DNA of 16,959 nucleotides from the NCBI GenBank assembly GCA_023432005.1, contig JAEYVF010000026.1, positions 1 through 16,959 on the forward strand, in the 5' to 3' direction. The position numbers and the translations under genes were made by a program. Below are positions 1-6,576 of the stretch, one piece after another. How positions within the stretch are numbered: the first letter of the stretch is position 1; the number at the start of each line of letters is the position of its first letter. The DNA is from Actinomycetes bacterium. Lineage in GTDB: Bacteria > Actinomycetota > Actinomycetes > Actinomycetales > Microbacteriaceae. A model generated the notes under the pieces. That model was not told the origin of the DNA and made no database searches. It worked only from the letters and a program-made list of their open reading frames with translations.

Positions 1-402
1 GTGCCAGATCGGGCTGCCGGTGAAGCCGTTGACGATCTTCACGCCGAAGGCGGCGGCGGCCCTGGCGGCGTTCTTCACATCCTCGGCGGCCCGCTGCCGC
101 ACGCCCTCGGGGTCGCCGTCGCCCCACACGCGCGCCGAGACGATGTCGCGGTGGCGGTGGTCGATCGGGTCGTCGCACACGGCCTGGCCCTTGAGGTGGT
201 TCGAGATCGCCCACACCTTGAGTCCGTGGCGCTCGAGGAGCTCGAGGCGCCCCTCGACGTAGCCGGGCTCGTCCCAGCGCCACGGGTCGAGGTGGTCGCC
301 CCAGCAGGCGAGCTCGAGGCCGTCGTAGCCCCAGCCGGCCGCGAGACGCGCGACCTCCTCCAGGGGCAGATCGGCCCACTGGCCGGTGAAGAGCGTGGCG
401 CT
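1..402 (-). CDS. Sugar phosphate isomerase/epimerase, partial, no start codon
   Basis: The minus frame entering from the window edge encodes about 133 residues of a xylose-isomerase-like TIM barrel (IolE/AP-endonuclease 2 fold). Recognisable segments are TLFTGQWADLPLEE at the start, then WGYDGLELACWGDHLDP, WAISNHLKGQAVCDDP and VNGFTGSPIW at the edge. The family interconverts or dehydrates keto-sugars and inositol derivatives in the cytoplasm. The C-terminal half lies outside the window. No ATG, GTG or TTG occurs in this frame for at least 200 bases upstream. The reading simply emerges from the out-of-frame oxidoreductase sequence at about 402, whereas relatives normally have only a handful of residues before TLFTGQW. 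The gene therefore appears to have lost its own start and ribosome-binding site in a deletion or misassembly. Family assignment is firm; the exact substrate is unknown. Confidence 0.8.
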
Positions 403-1330
403 CCGCCGGCGCCGTGCGGTCGTAGATCTCGAGCTCGTTGAGGCGCTCGAGGTCGAAGGCGATCGCGCCCTCGGTGCCGGAGACCTCGATCCGCAGCGCG
501 TTCTTGCGGCCCGTCGCGAAGCGGGTCGCCTCGAAGCTGCCGAGCACGCCGGAGTCGAACCGCCCGGCGAAGATCGCGAGGTCGTCGACCGTGACCTCGC
601 CCGTGCCGGCGCCCGCCGCGCCGCCGAGCGTCGCGCCGTCGACGGGGGCGTCGGCGGGGAGGGGCCGCTCGGTGATGATGGTCTCGATCGTGCCGGAGAC
701 CGACTCGAGCCGGAGCCCGGTGATGAACTGCGCGAGGTCGATCGCATGGGCGCCGATGTCGCCGAGGGCCCCCGACCCCGCGCGGTTTTTCTGCAGGCGC
801 CAGGCGAGGGGCGTGGACGGGTCGACGAGCCAGTCCTGCCGGTAGCTCGCGCGCACCTGGTTGACGACGCCGATGGCCCCCTCGGCGACGAGGTCCCGCG
901 CGAAGGTCGCCGCCGGCACCCGGCGGTAGGTGAAGCCGACCATCGCGAAGACGCCGCGTTCGGCGGCGCGCGCTGCGGCATCCGCCATCGCCTCGGCCTC
1001 GGCGACCGTGTTGGCGAGGGGCTTCTCGCACAGCACGTGCTTGCCCGCCTCGAGCGCGGCGATCGCGATCTCGGCGTGCGAGTCCCCGGGGGTCACGATG
1101 TCGACGACGTCGATGTCATCCCGCGCGAGGGCCTCGCGCCAGTCGGTCGCCGTCTCCTGCCAGCCCCATCTCGCGGCGGCCGCGGCCACCCGATCCGGAT
1201 GCCGGCCGACGACGAGCGCGAGCTCGGGGTCCGCCGGAAGGTCGAAGAACCGGGGGGCGACCCGCCACCCCTGCGAGTGGGCGGCGCCCATGAAGCCGTA
1301 GCCGATCATCGCGACACGCATCGACGACAT
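401..1330 (-). CDS. Gfo/Idh/MocA-family NAD(P)-dependent oxidoreductase, 3'-truncated
   Basis: About 310 recognisable residues of a dinucleotide-dependent sugar or inositol dehydrogenase. The N-terminal Rossmann fold has MIGYGFMG (residues 8-15) for NAD(P) binding. The family motif CEKPLA lies at 101-106, with the catalytic-region lysine in EKP, and GDIGAHAID lies at 190-198 in the C-terminal alpha/beta domain. ATG 1330 was chosen because AGGAGG (1336-1341) sits 5 bases upstream; a second ATG at 1321 is less well spaced. Recognisable homology stops after LNELEIYDRTAPAE, where relatives usually continue for roughly 75-90 more residues. The frame then stays open to base 1, but as an arginine/proline-rich misreading of the isomerase gene. 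It follows the binding-protein gene in the same direction after a hairpin. The product would oxidise the sugar imported by the neighbouring CUT2 transporter (inference). As drawn it is probably non-functional. Confidence 0.85.
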
Positions 1331-1363
1331 CTGATCCTCCTGGTGAGACGGGTGAGGAGATGG

Positions 1364-1394
1364 GCCGGGCGCCGCCCCCGAAGCGGCGCCCGGC
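1364..1394 (-). terminator. GC-rich hairpin after binding-protein gene
   Basis: A perfect 12-bp stem (1364-1375 paired with 1383-1394) closes a 7-base loop, 14 bases after the stop of the binding-protein gene. There is no U-tract on the minus strand. It could be a tail-less intrinsic terminator, or an RNA-stabilising hairpin that lets the binding protein be made in excess over the downstream enzymes. Confidence 0.6.
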
Positions 1395-1408
1395 GCGGAG
1401 GATGGGTA

Positions 1409-2446
1409 TCAGGAGGTGAAGGCCGTCGGCAGGTACTGGTCGACGTTCGCCTTCGTCACGACGGGCGCGTAGAGCACGATGCGCGTCGGCACGTCGACCT
1501 CGACGAGGTCGGCCATCGACTTGCCCTGCGCCACGAGGCGGGCGAGGCGGATGCCGTCGGCGCCCTGCGTGGACGGGTAGATGATGGTCGCCTTGAGCAC
1601 CGTGTCGTCGGCCTTGATCATCTCCATGGCGTTCTTCGAGCCGGCGCCGCCGACCATGAGCATCTCGTCGCGGCCCGCCGCGTCGAGGGCCGCCATGACA
1701 CCGACGCCCTGGTCGTCGTCGTGGTTCCACAGCGCGTCGATCTTCGGCGCGGCGGCGAGGAGCTGCGAGGCCGCTGCCTCGCCGCCCGCCACCGTGAAGT
1801 CGGCCGCGACGCGGTTGTTCACCTCGAGGCCGCAGTCGTCGAGCGCGTCGGCGAAGCCGCGCGAGCGGTCCTGCGTGAGGGGCAGGGAGTCGATGCCCGC
1901 GATCTCGGCGACCACGGCATCCGTGCCGCCGAACTCCTCGCAGATGAAGGTGCCCGCGCTCACGCCCATGCCGTAGTTGTCGCCGAGCACCGTGACGCGC
2001 GCGGCGAACGGGCTCGAGAACTCGCGGTCGACGTTGATGACGGGGATGCCGGCCTCCATGGCCTTGATGGCGACATCGGTGAGGGCGGCGCCGTCGGTCG
2101 GCAGCAGCACGATCGCGTCGACCTTGTCGTTGATGAAGGTCTCGATCTGGCTGATCTGCAGGTTCGCGTCGTTGGTGCCCTCCGCGACCTTGAGCTCGAC
2201 GTCGTCGAACTTCTCGGCCTCGGCGATCGCCGCGGAGTTGATGGCGCCCAGCCATCCGTGGTCGGCGGCGGGGCCGGAGAACCCGATGACGACGGTGTCG
2301 CCACTGGCCTCGTTGTCGGCGTTGTTGGTCGGATTGCTCGACGTACCGGTGTCGCCCGCCGTGCATCCCGTGATGAGACCGGCGGTCGCGAGTGCGGCGC
2401 CGGCGGCGATCACGAGGCGCCGACGCGAGGTGCGGACTGCGCGCAT
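1409..2446 (-). CDS. CUT2 sugar ABC transporter substrate-binding lipoprotein (RbsB-like)
   Basis: 345 residues. The N-terminus is a lipoprotein signal: the positive stretch RTSRRR, a hydrophobic core, and lipobox ITGC with the lipidated Cys at residue 28. A Ser/Thr/Asn-rich linker follows, then a periplasmic-binding-protein type I fold of the ribose/galactose class (VIGFSGPAADHGW, DAIVLLPTDGAALTDV, GIPVINVDREF, ALWNHDDDQGVGVMAALD). It would be anchored on the outer face of the membrane and deliver a monosaccharide or polyol to the permease at 4132-5157. Start ATG 2446 has GGAGG 7 bases upstream. The ATPase and permease of this system lie on the opposite strand, divergently transcribed, rather than in the same operon as is more usual. 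The downstream oxidoreductase and isomerase genes suggest an oxidisable sugar or inositol as ligand. The family is certain; the ligand is not. Confidence 0.93.
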   Translation of the reverse strand: MRAVRTSRRRLVIAAGAALATAGLITGCTAGDTGTSSNPTNNADNEASGDTVVIGFSGPAADHGWLGAINSAAIAEAEKFDDVELKVAEGTNDANLQISQIETFINDKVDAIVLLPTDGAALTDVAIKAMEAGIPVINVDREFSSPFAARVTVLGDNYGMGVSAGTFICEEFGGTDAVVAEIAGIDSLPLTQDRSRGFADALDDCGLEVNNRVAADFTVAGGEAAASQLLAAAPKIDALWNHDDDQGVGVMAALDAAGRDEMLMVGGAGSKNAMEMIKADDTVLKATIIYPSTQGADGIRLARLVAQGKSMADLVEVDVPTRIVLYAPVVTKANVDQYLPTAFTS

Positions 2447-2525
2447 TGCATTTCCTCCATAGCTCGGTGAGTGCTGTGCGCCAGCGGGACGGCGCCGCGC
2501 GTTGCGGAGCTGGGGGTGTCCTCGT

Positions 2526-2537
2526 TGACGGTCGTCA
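2526..2537. promoter_or_regulatory. Small inverted repeat at the predicted start of binding-protein transcription
   Basis: TGACG-GT-CGTCA is a perfect repeat with 5-base arms. It begins at the edge of the proposed -10 element of the binding-protein promoter and covers the predicted transcription start. It could be a regulator half-site pair, but arms this short can arise by chance in GC-rich DNA. Confidence 0.25.
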
Positions 2538-2567
2538 CGCTAGCAGAAACGTCGTCCGTGCTTCCAA
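2537..2567 (-). promoter_or_regulatory. Candidate promoter of the binding-protein/oxidoreductase unit
   Basis: On the minus strand, TTGGAA (2562-2567) resembles a -35 element and TGCTAGCGT carries an extended -10 (TAGCGT, 2537-2542). The 19-base spacing is longer than ideal. Initiation would be near 2530, giving a leader of about 85 bases before ATG 2446. Confidence 0.4.
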
Positions 2568-2572
2568 CTTTT

Positions 2573-2590
2573 TTATGTCGCTCGACATAA
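2573..2590. promoter_or_regulatory. Perfect 18-bp palindromic operator candidate
   Basis: TTATGTCG-CT-CGACATAA has two perfect 8-base arms. It lies midway between the divergent binding-protein and ATPase genes, just upstream of the minus-strand -35 candidate and across the expected -35 region of the plus-strand promoter. Position and symmetry fit a dimeric regulator controlling both halves of the transporter. No regulator gene for this unit is visible in the window. Confidence 0.6.
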
Positions 2591-2601
2591 GGCGGCGATG
2601 C

Positions 2602-2607
2602 TATGGT
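2602..2607 (+). promoter_or_regulatory. Candidate extended -10 element of the ATPase/permease operon
   Basis: TGCTATGGT contains TATGGT with the extended TG one base upstream. It is followed by exactly 7 bases and then ATG 2615, the geometry of an actinobacterial leaderless transcript. No convincing -35 is visible; the palindrome at 2573-2590 occupies that place. Confidence 0.45.
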
Positions 2608-2614
2608 GCCTGCC

Positions 2615-4135
2615 ATGGTCAAAGGCGACACCACGACGTCATTACTGTCGATGCGCGGTATCACCAAGTCGTTCGCGGGCGTCCACGCCTTGAAGGGCGT
2701 CGACCTCGAGGTGCGCCCGGGAGAGGTCCACTGCATCCTCGGACAGAACGGCGCCGGCAAGTCGACGCTCATCAAGATCCTCTCGGGCGCCTACCAGCCC
2801 GACGGCGGCGAGATCCTGTGGCACGGCGAGCCCGTCACGATCCCCGACCCCGTCGCGGCCCTCGAGCTCGGGATCGCGACCATGTACCAGGAGCTCGACG
2901 TCGTCGACGGGCTCTCGATCACCGAGAACGTCTTCCTCGGCCACGAGCTCGCGAGCGCGGGGGTGCTGCACCGCAGCGCCGCCAACCGCCGCACGCGCGA
3001 ACTGCTCATCCGACTCGGGCACGGCGACCTCAACCCCAATCGCGAGGTCGGCACCCTCTCGGCCGCGGGCAAGCAGATCGTGAGCATGGCGCGCGCCCTC
3101 TCCCACGACGCGAAGCTCATCGTCATGGACGAGCCGAGCGCCGTGCTCGACTCGGAGGAGGTGAACAACCTCTTCCGCGTCGTCGAGGAGCTCACCGAGC
3201 AGGGCATCGCGATCGTGTACATCTCGCACCGGCTCGAGGAGATCCGCCGCATCGGCGACCGCATCACCGTCATCAAGGACGGCGCGAGCATGGCATCCGG
3301 CCTGACGGTCGAGGAGACGCCCACCCCGCAGCTCATCACGCTCATGACCGGCCGCACGATCGAGCACGTGTTCCCGCCTCGGCGCCCCGTGCCCGCGGAT
3401 GCCGCCGTGGCGCTCGAGGTCGAGGGCCTGGGGCTGCGCGGGGTCTTCGCGGATGTCGACCTCACCGTGCGCGCGGGCGAGGTCGTCGGGCTCGCGGGCC
3501 TGGTCGGCTCCGGCCGCTCGGAGATCCTCGAGACGATCTACGGCGCCCGGCGGGCGAGCCACGGGACCGTGCGCGCGAACGGACGGCGGTTGCCCGTCGG
3601 CTCCGTGCGGCACGCCGTCAACGCCGGGATCGGCCTCTCCCCCGAGGAGCGCAAGAGCCAGGGGCTCCTGCTCGACGAGCCCGTCTTCAAGAACATCACG
3701 CTCGCGACCTTCTCGCGGTTCGCGCGCGCATCCGTGCTCGACGAGCGTCGCGAACGCGCCGTCGCGCGCGAGCAGATCGAGGCGCTCGAGCTGCGCCCCT
3801 CCGACCCCGATCGCGAGACGCGCACGCTCTCGGGCAGCAACCAGCAGAAGATCCTCCTCGCTCGCTGGGTCGTCGAGGGCACCCGCATCCTGCTGCTCGA
3901 CGAGCCGACGCGCGGCGTCGACGTCGGGGCGCGCTCCGAGATCTACTCCCTCATCCGCCGGCTCGCCGACGCGGGCACCGCGATCCTCATCGTCTCGAGC
4001 GAGATCGAGGAGGTGCTCGGACTGTCCGACCGCGTGCTCGTGATCGCCGAGGGCCGCGTGCTCGCGACGACAGCGGCTGAGGACATCGACGAGCACGGTG
4101 TGCTCGACCTCGTCATGAAAGGAACGGCCGCGTGA
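2615..4135 (+). CDS. CUT2 sugar ABC transporter ATP-binding protein (RbsA/XylG-like)
   Basis: A 506-residue double-nucleotide-binding-domain ATPase that powers monosaccharide import from the cytoplasmic side. Domain 1 (numbered from ATG 2615) has Walker A GQNGAGKST (43-51), Q-loop YQE (91-93), signature LSAAGKQ (148-154), Walker B LIVMDEPS (168-175) and H-loop ISHR (203-206). Domain 2 has the degenerate P-loop GLVGSGRSE (about 295-303), signature LSGSNQQK (405-412) and Walker B LLLDEPTRGVD (426-436). The asymmetry, with a defective second P-loop, is normal for this class, and so is the length. ATG 2615 is preferred because the -10 candidate TATGGT ends 7 bases before it, implying a leaderless mRNA. 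ATG 2603, with GGCGG 7 bases upstream, is the alternative and would add four residues. Its stop overlaps the permease start by 4 bases (GTGA), indicating translational coupling. Confidence 0.95.
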   Translation: MVKGDTTTSLLSMRGITKSFAGVHALKGVDLEVRPGEVHCILGQNGAGKSTLIKILSGAYQPDGGEILWHGEPVTIPDPVAALELGIATMYQELDVVDGLSITENVFLGHELASAGVLHRSAANRRTRELLIRLGHGDLNPNREVGTLSAAGKQIVSMARALSHDAKLIVMDEPSAVLDSEEVNNLFRVVEELTEQGIAIVYISHRLEEIRRIGDRITVIKDGASMASGLTVEETPTPQLITLMTGRTIEHVFPPRRPVPADAAVALEVEGLGLRGVFADVDLTVRAGEVVGLAGLVGSGRSEILETIYGARRASHGTVRANGRRLPVGSVRHAVNAGIGLSPEERKSQGLLLDEPVFKNITLATFSRFARASVLDERRERAVAREQIEALELRPSDPDRETRTLSGSNQQKILLARWVVEGTRILLLDEPTRGVDVGARSEIYSLIRRLADAGTAILIVSSEIEEVLGLSDRVLVIAEGRVLATTAAEDIDEHGVLDLVMKGTAA

Positions 4136-5157
4136 GCGAGACCACCTCCCCCACCACGACCGAGACGGCGGCTCCCGGCCGTGAGAGTGCGCTGAAGCGC
4201 TTCCTCTCCGGATCGGCGGGGCGCAACCTCGGCCTCGTGATCGCGCTCGTGCTCATCGTCGCCGTCGGCTGGGCGACGGGCGGCGAGCGGTTCATGAACC
4301 TCGACAACTTCGTGACGATCGTGCGCTACGGCTCGATCCTCGGCGTCGTCGCGATCGGCATGACCTTCGTGATCACGGCCGGCGGGATCGACCTCTCGGT
4401 CGGATCCGTCATGGGACTCGCGAGCGTGGTCGCCTCGCTGTCGTGGATCCAGAACGCGGCCACGCAGTCGACCTGGCTGCTCATGGTCGTCGTCGCGATC
4501 GCCGTGGGAGGCCTCGCCGGGTTCATCAACGGCATCGTGATCGCCTACGGCAAGGTCGTGCCCTTCATCGCGACCCTCGCGATGCTCGTCGCGGCGCGCG
4601 GCCTCGCCGAGATCTTCGCCAACAAGACGACGCAGGTCGTGAACGTCACGGGCTTCCTCACCTTCTTCCGCGGCGACTTCATCGGCATCCCGTGGCTCAT
4701 CTGGTTCTTCGTGATCGCCGCCGTGCTCGGCTGGTTCCTGCTCGCGCGCACGACCTACGGACGCCGCACGATCGCGATCGGCGGCAACCACGAGGCGGCG
4801 CGGCTCGCGGGCCTCAAGGTGAAGCGCCACACCGTGTCGCTGTACGTGCTCTCGGGCATCGCGGCGGGCATCGCGGGCGTCATGATCCTCGCCCGCACGA
4901 CGGCCGGGTCCTCGACGCACGGTCAGCTCTACGAGCTCGACGCGATCGCCGCCGTCGTCGTCGGCGGCACGCTGCTGATCGGAGGCCGCGGCACGATCGT
5001 CGGCACGGTGCTCGGCGTGCTGATCTTCTCGGCGCTCAGCAACATCTTCACGATGAACAACCTCAACATCTCGGTGCAGGCGGTCGTGAAGGGCGTCATC
5101 ATCGTCGTCGCCGTGCTCCTGCAGCAGCGTTTCGCGGCGCGCTCGAGTCGCACGTGA
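4132..5157 (+). CDS. CUT2 sugar ABC transporter permease (RbsC-like)
   Basis: A 341-residue polytopic membrane protein of the BPD_transp_2 class. A Ser/Thr-rich cytoplasmic N-terminus of about 30 residues is followed by a series of hydrophobic helices. The family hallmark ITAGGIDLSVGS lies at about 81-92. Other typical segments are GNHEAARLAGLKVKR (the cytoplasmic loop that contacts the ATPase) and IAAVVVGGTLLIGGRG near the C-terminus. It forms the membrane channel for the ligand of the binding protein at 1409-2446. GTG 4132 is chosen because it overlaps the ATPase stop (GTGA) and has AAAGGA upstream within the ATPase gene. A strong hairpin follows the stop codon. Confidence 0.95.
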   Translation: MSETTSPTTTETAAPGRESALKRFLSGSAGRNLGLVIALVLIVAVGWATGGERFMNLDNFVTIVRYGSILGVVAIGMTFVITAGGIDLSVGSVMGLASVVASLSWIQNAATQSTWLLMVVVAIAVGGLAGFINGIVIAYGKVVPFIATLAMLVAARGLAEIFANKTTQVVNVTGFLTFFRGDFIGIPWLIWFFVIAAVLGWFLLARTTYGRRTIAIGGNHEAARLAGLKVKRHTVSLYVLSGIAAGIAGVMILARTTAGSSTHGQLYELDAIAAVVVGGTLLIGGRGTIVGTVLGVLIFSALSNIFTMNNLNISVQAVVKGVIIVVAVLLQQRFAARSSRT

Positions 5158-5159
5158 TC

Positions 5160-5212
5160 GCTGCGCGCGCCATCGCGGGCGGCCTCCTCCTCACCGCGAT
5201 GACGCGCGCAGC
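5160..5212. terminator. Long bidirectional terminator hairpin between convergent genes
   Basis: An arm of 10 + 8 bp (GCTGCGCGCG, one mismatch, CATCGCGG) at 5160-5178 pairs with 5194-5212 around a 15-base loop. It starts 3 bases after the permease stop. The other arm is the last codons of the GH5 gene, whose stop codon (5191-5193) lies in the loop. The symmetry allows it to end transcription from both sides. No T-tract is present. Confidence 0.7.
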
Positions 5213-6576
5213 AGCTCGGCGAGCCCGTCGCGGATGACGCACTCCGAGAAGGAGAAGGCGTCCGCGAGCGCTTCGGCGCCGTCGGGGCCCACGCCGCGGA
5301 ACGCATCCGCGTAGTCGTCGACCATCGCCTCCGCGAGCATCACGTGCCGGATGTGGCCGGCGATCCAGCGGTCGGCTCCCCACGGATAGGGCGCGAAGCC
5401 GGGGAACTCCCGTCGGAACAGCTCCTCGAACGGCGCGATGAGCTCGCGCACGCCCGCGTCCGTCGACCCCCACGAGTCGACGCCGAGCCGCGCCTTCTTC
5501 TCGAGGACGGGCGCGATCCGCCGCAGGTACGGCGACTCAGGGGCGACGCGCGCGACACCTTGCAGGCCGATGTCCTTGTAGGTCCACAGCGCCCAGCTCG
5601 CGTCGTACCGCGCGTAGATCTCGAGCTGGTCGGCGAGCAGCCGCAGACGCTGCTCGTCGCGCGCCGGATCGCCCGTGTAGACGGGGCCGAACTCGCCGAT
5701 CCAGATCGGCGTGCCGGTCTCGCGCATGTAGCGCGTGCGCGCGAGGAAGGTCGCCTCGACGCTGTCCCGATCGACGTGCTGCCCCCGGCTCGTCCCCGGG
5801 TACGGGCCGCCGTCGACGAATCCGGGCAGCGCGTAGTCGTGCGCCGTGTAGACGGCGTTGGGGAGGGGGTCGCCGAGCTGGTCGAACTGGGTCGAGTAGC
5901 GGTTCCCGTCGAGGAACAGGATGTGGTCGGGGTCGACCGCCCGGATGGCGCGCTCGAGCCGACGATAGAAGGGCCCGAGCGTCTCGCCGTGGGCGTCCGC
6001 GGGCTCGTTGACCGGGTTGTAGCCCGCGACCCACGGGTCGCCGCAGTACCGATCGGCGAGCGCCTCCCACAGGTTCACGACCCGATCCTGGAAGTGGCGG
6101 TGCGTCCAGAACGAGGCCCATTGGCTCGGATTGTCGCTGTGCCAATGCTGGTTCTGCGCGCCCGGGAGCGCATGCAGGTCGAGGATCGCGTAGATCCCGT
6201 GCCGCGCGCAGCTCTCGATCACACGGTCGAGCAGCCGGAACCCCTCGTCCTTGAGCACCATCGGGGCGTCGTCGTCCTCGAAGTGCCGGTAGTTGAGCGG
6301 GATCCGCAGCGAGTTGAGGCCGAGTCCCGCGAGGAACGCGGCGTCCTCATCCGTGAAGAACACGTCCATGAAGCGCGCGAAGAAGCGCTCGTACCCGTCG
6401 TCGCCGAGCACGCGGCGCAGGGCCCGGCGCATCTGCGACTCGGTGCCGGCGTAGCCCGTGATGAAGTTCTCCATGTTCATCCACCCGCCGAGGCCGAAGC
6501 CGCGAAGGAGCACGGGACCGCGATCGTCGACGATCCGCGTTCCCGAGACCCGGAGGATGCCGTGCGCTTCGGTCAT
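5191..6576 (-). CDS. Glycoside hydrolase family 5, intracellular
   Basis: A 461-residue retaining (beta/alpha)8 glycosidase. The catalytic acid/base is Glu191 in NPVNEP (187-192) and the nucleophile is Glu295 in WIGEFG (292-297). Supporting GH5 residues are in LRIPLNYRHFE (90-100), LDLHALPGAQN (132-142) and YTAHDY (243-248). There is no signal peptide or membrane segment, so it should act in the cytoplasm on imported oligosaccharides rather than as a secreted cellulase. About 100 residues (DSWGSTDAG onward) extend beyond the barrel as a helical C-terminal region. The N-terminal FGLGGWMNMENFITGY is typical of a subgroup of uncharacterised bacterial GH5 proteins. Substrate could be a beta-glucoside, beta-mannoside or xyloglucan-type oligosaccharide; the sequence does not decide. 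ATG 6576 overlaps the GH51 stop as ATGA, so it is translationally coupled as the last gene of the operon. Confidence 0.9.
   Translation of the reverse strand: MTEAHGILRVSGTRIVDDRGPVLLRGFGLGGWMNMENFITGYAGTESQMRRALRRVLGDDGYERFFARFMDVFFTDEDAAFLAGLGLNSLRIPLNYRHFEDDDAPMVLKDEGFRLLDRVIESCARHGIYAILDLHALPGAQNQHWHSDNPSQWASFWTHRHFQDRVVNLWEALADRYCGDPWVAGYNPVNEPADAHGETLGPFYRRLERAIRAVDPDHILFLDGNRYSTQFDQLGDPLPNAVYTAHDYALPGFVDGGPYPGTSRGQHVDRDSVEATFLARTRYMRETGTPIWIGEFGPVYTGDPARDEQRLRLLADQLEIYARYDASWALWTYKDIGLQGVARVAPESPYLRRIAPVLEKKARLGVDSWGSTDAGVRELIAPFEELFRREFPGFAPYPWGADRWIAGHIRHVMLAEAMVDDYADAFRGVGPDGAEALADAFSFSECVIRDGLAELLRASSR

Noticed and set aside
386..2470. A 694-codon plus-strand open frame, and similar ones at 2642-4096 (minus), 12717-14216 (plus) and 15454-16881 (minus)
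   Set aside because: They are antisense to well-supported genes, have no recognisable domain, and show the Arg/Gly/Asp/Val-rich composition of antisense high-GC frames.
5191..6576. Annotating the GH5 as a secreted cellulase
   Set aside because: No signal peptide, no carbohydrate-binding module or linker; it is embedded in an import operon, so a cytoplasmic glycosidase is more consistent.
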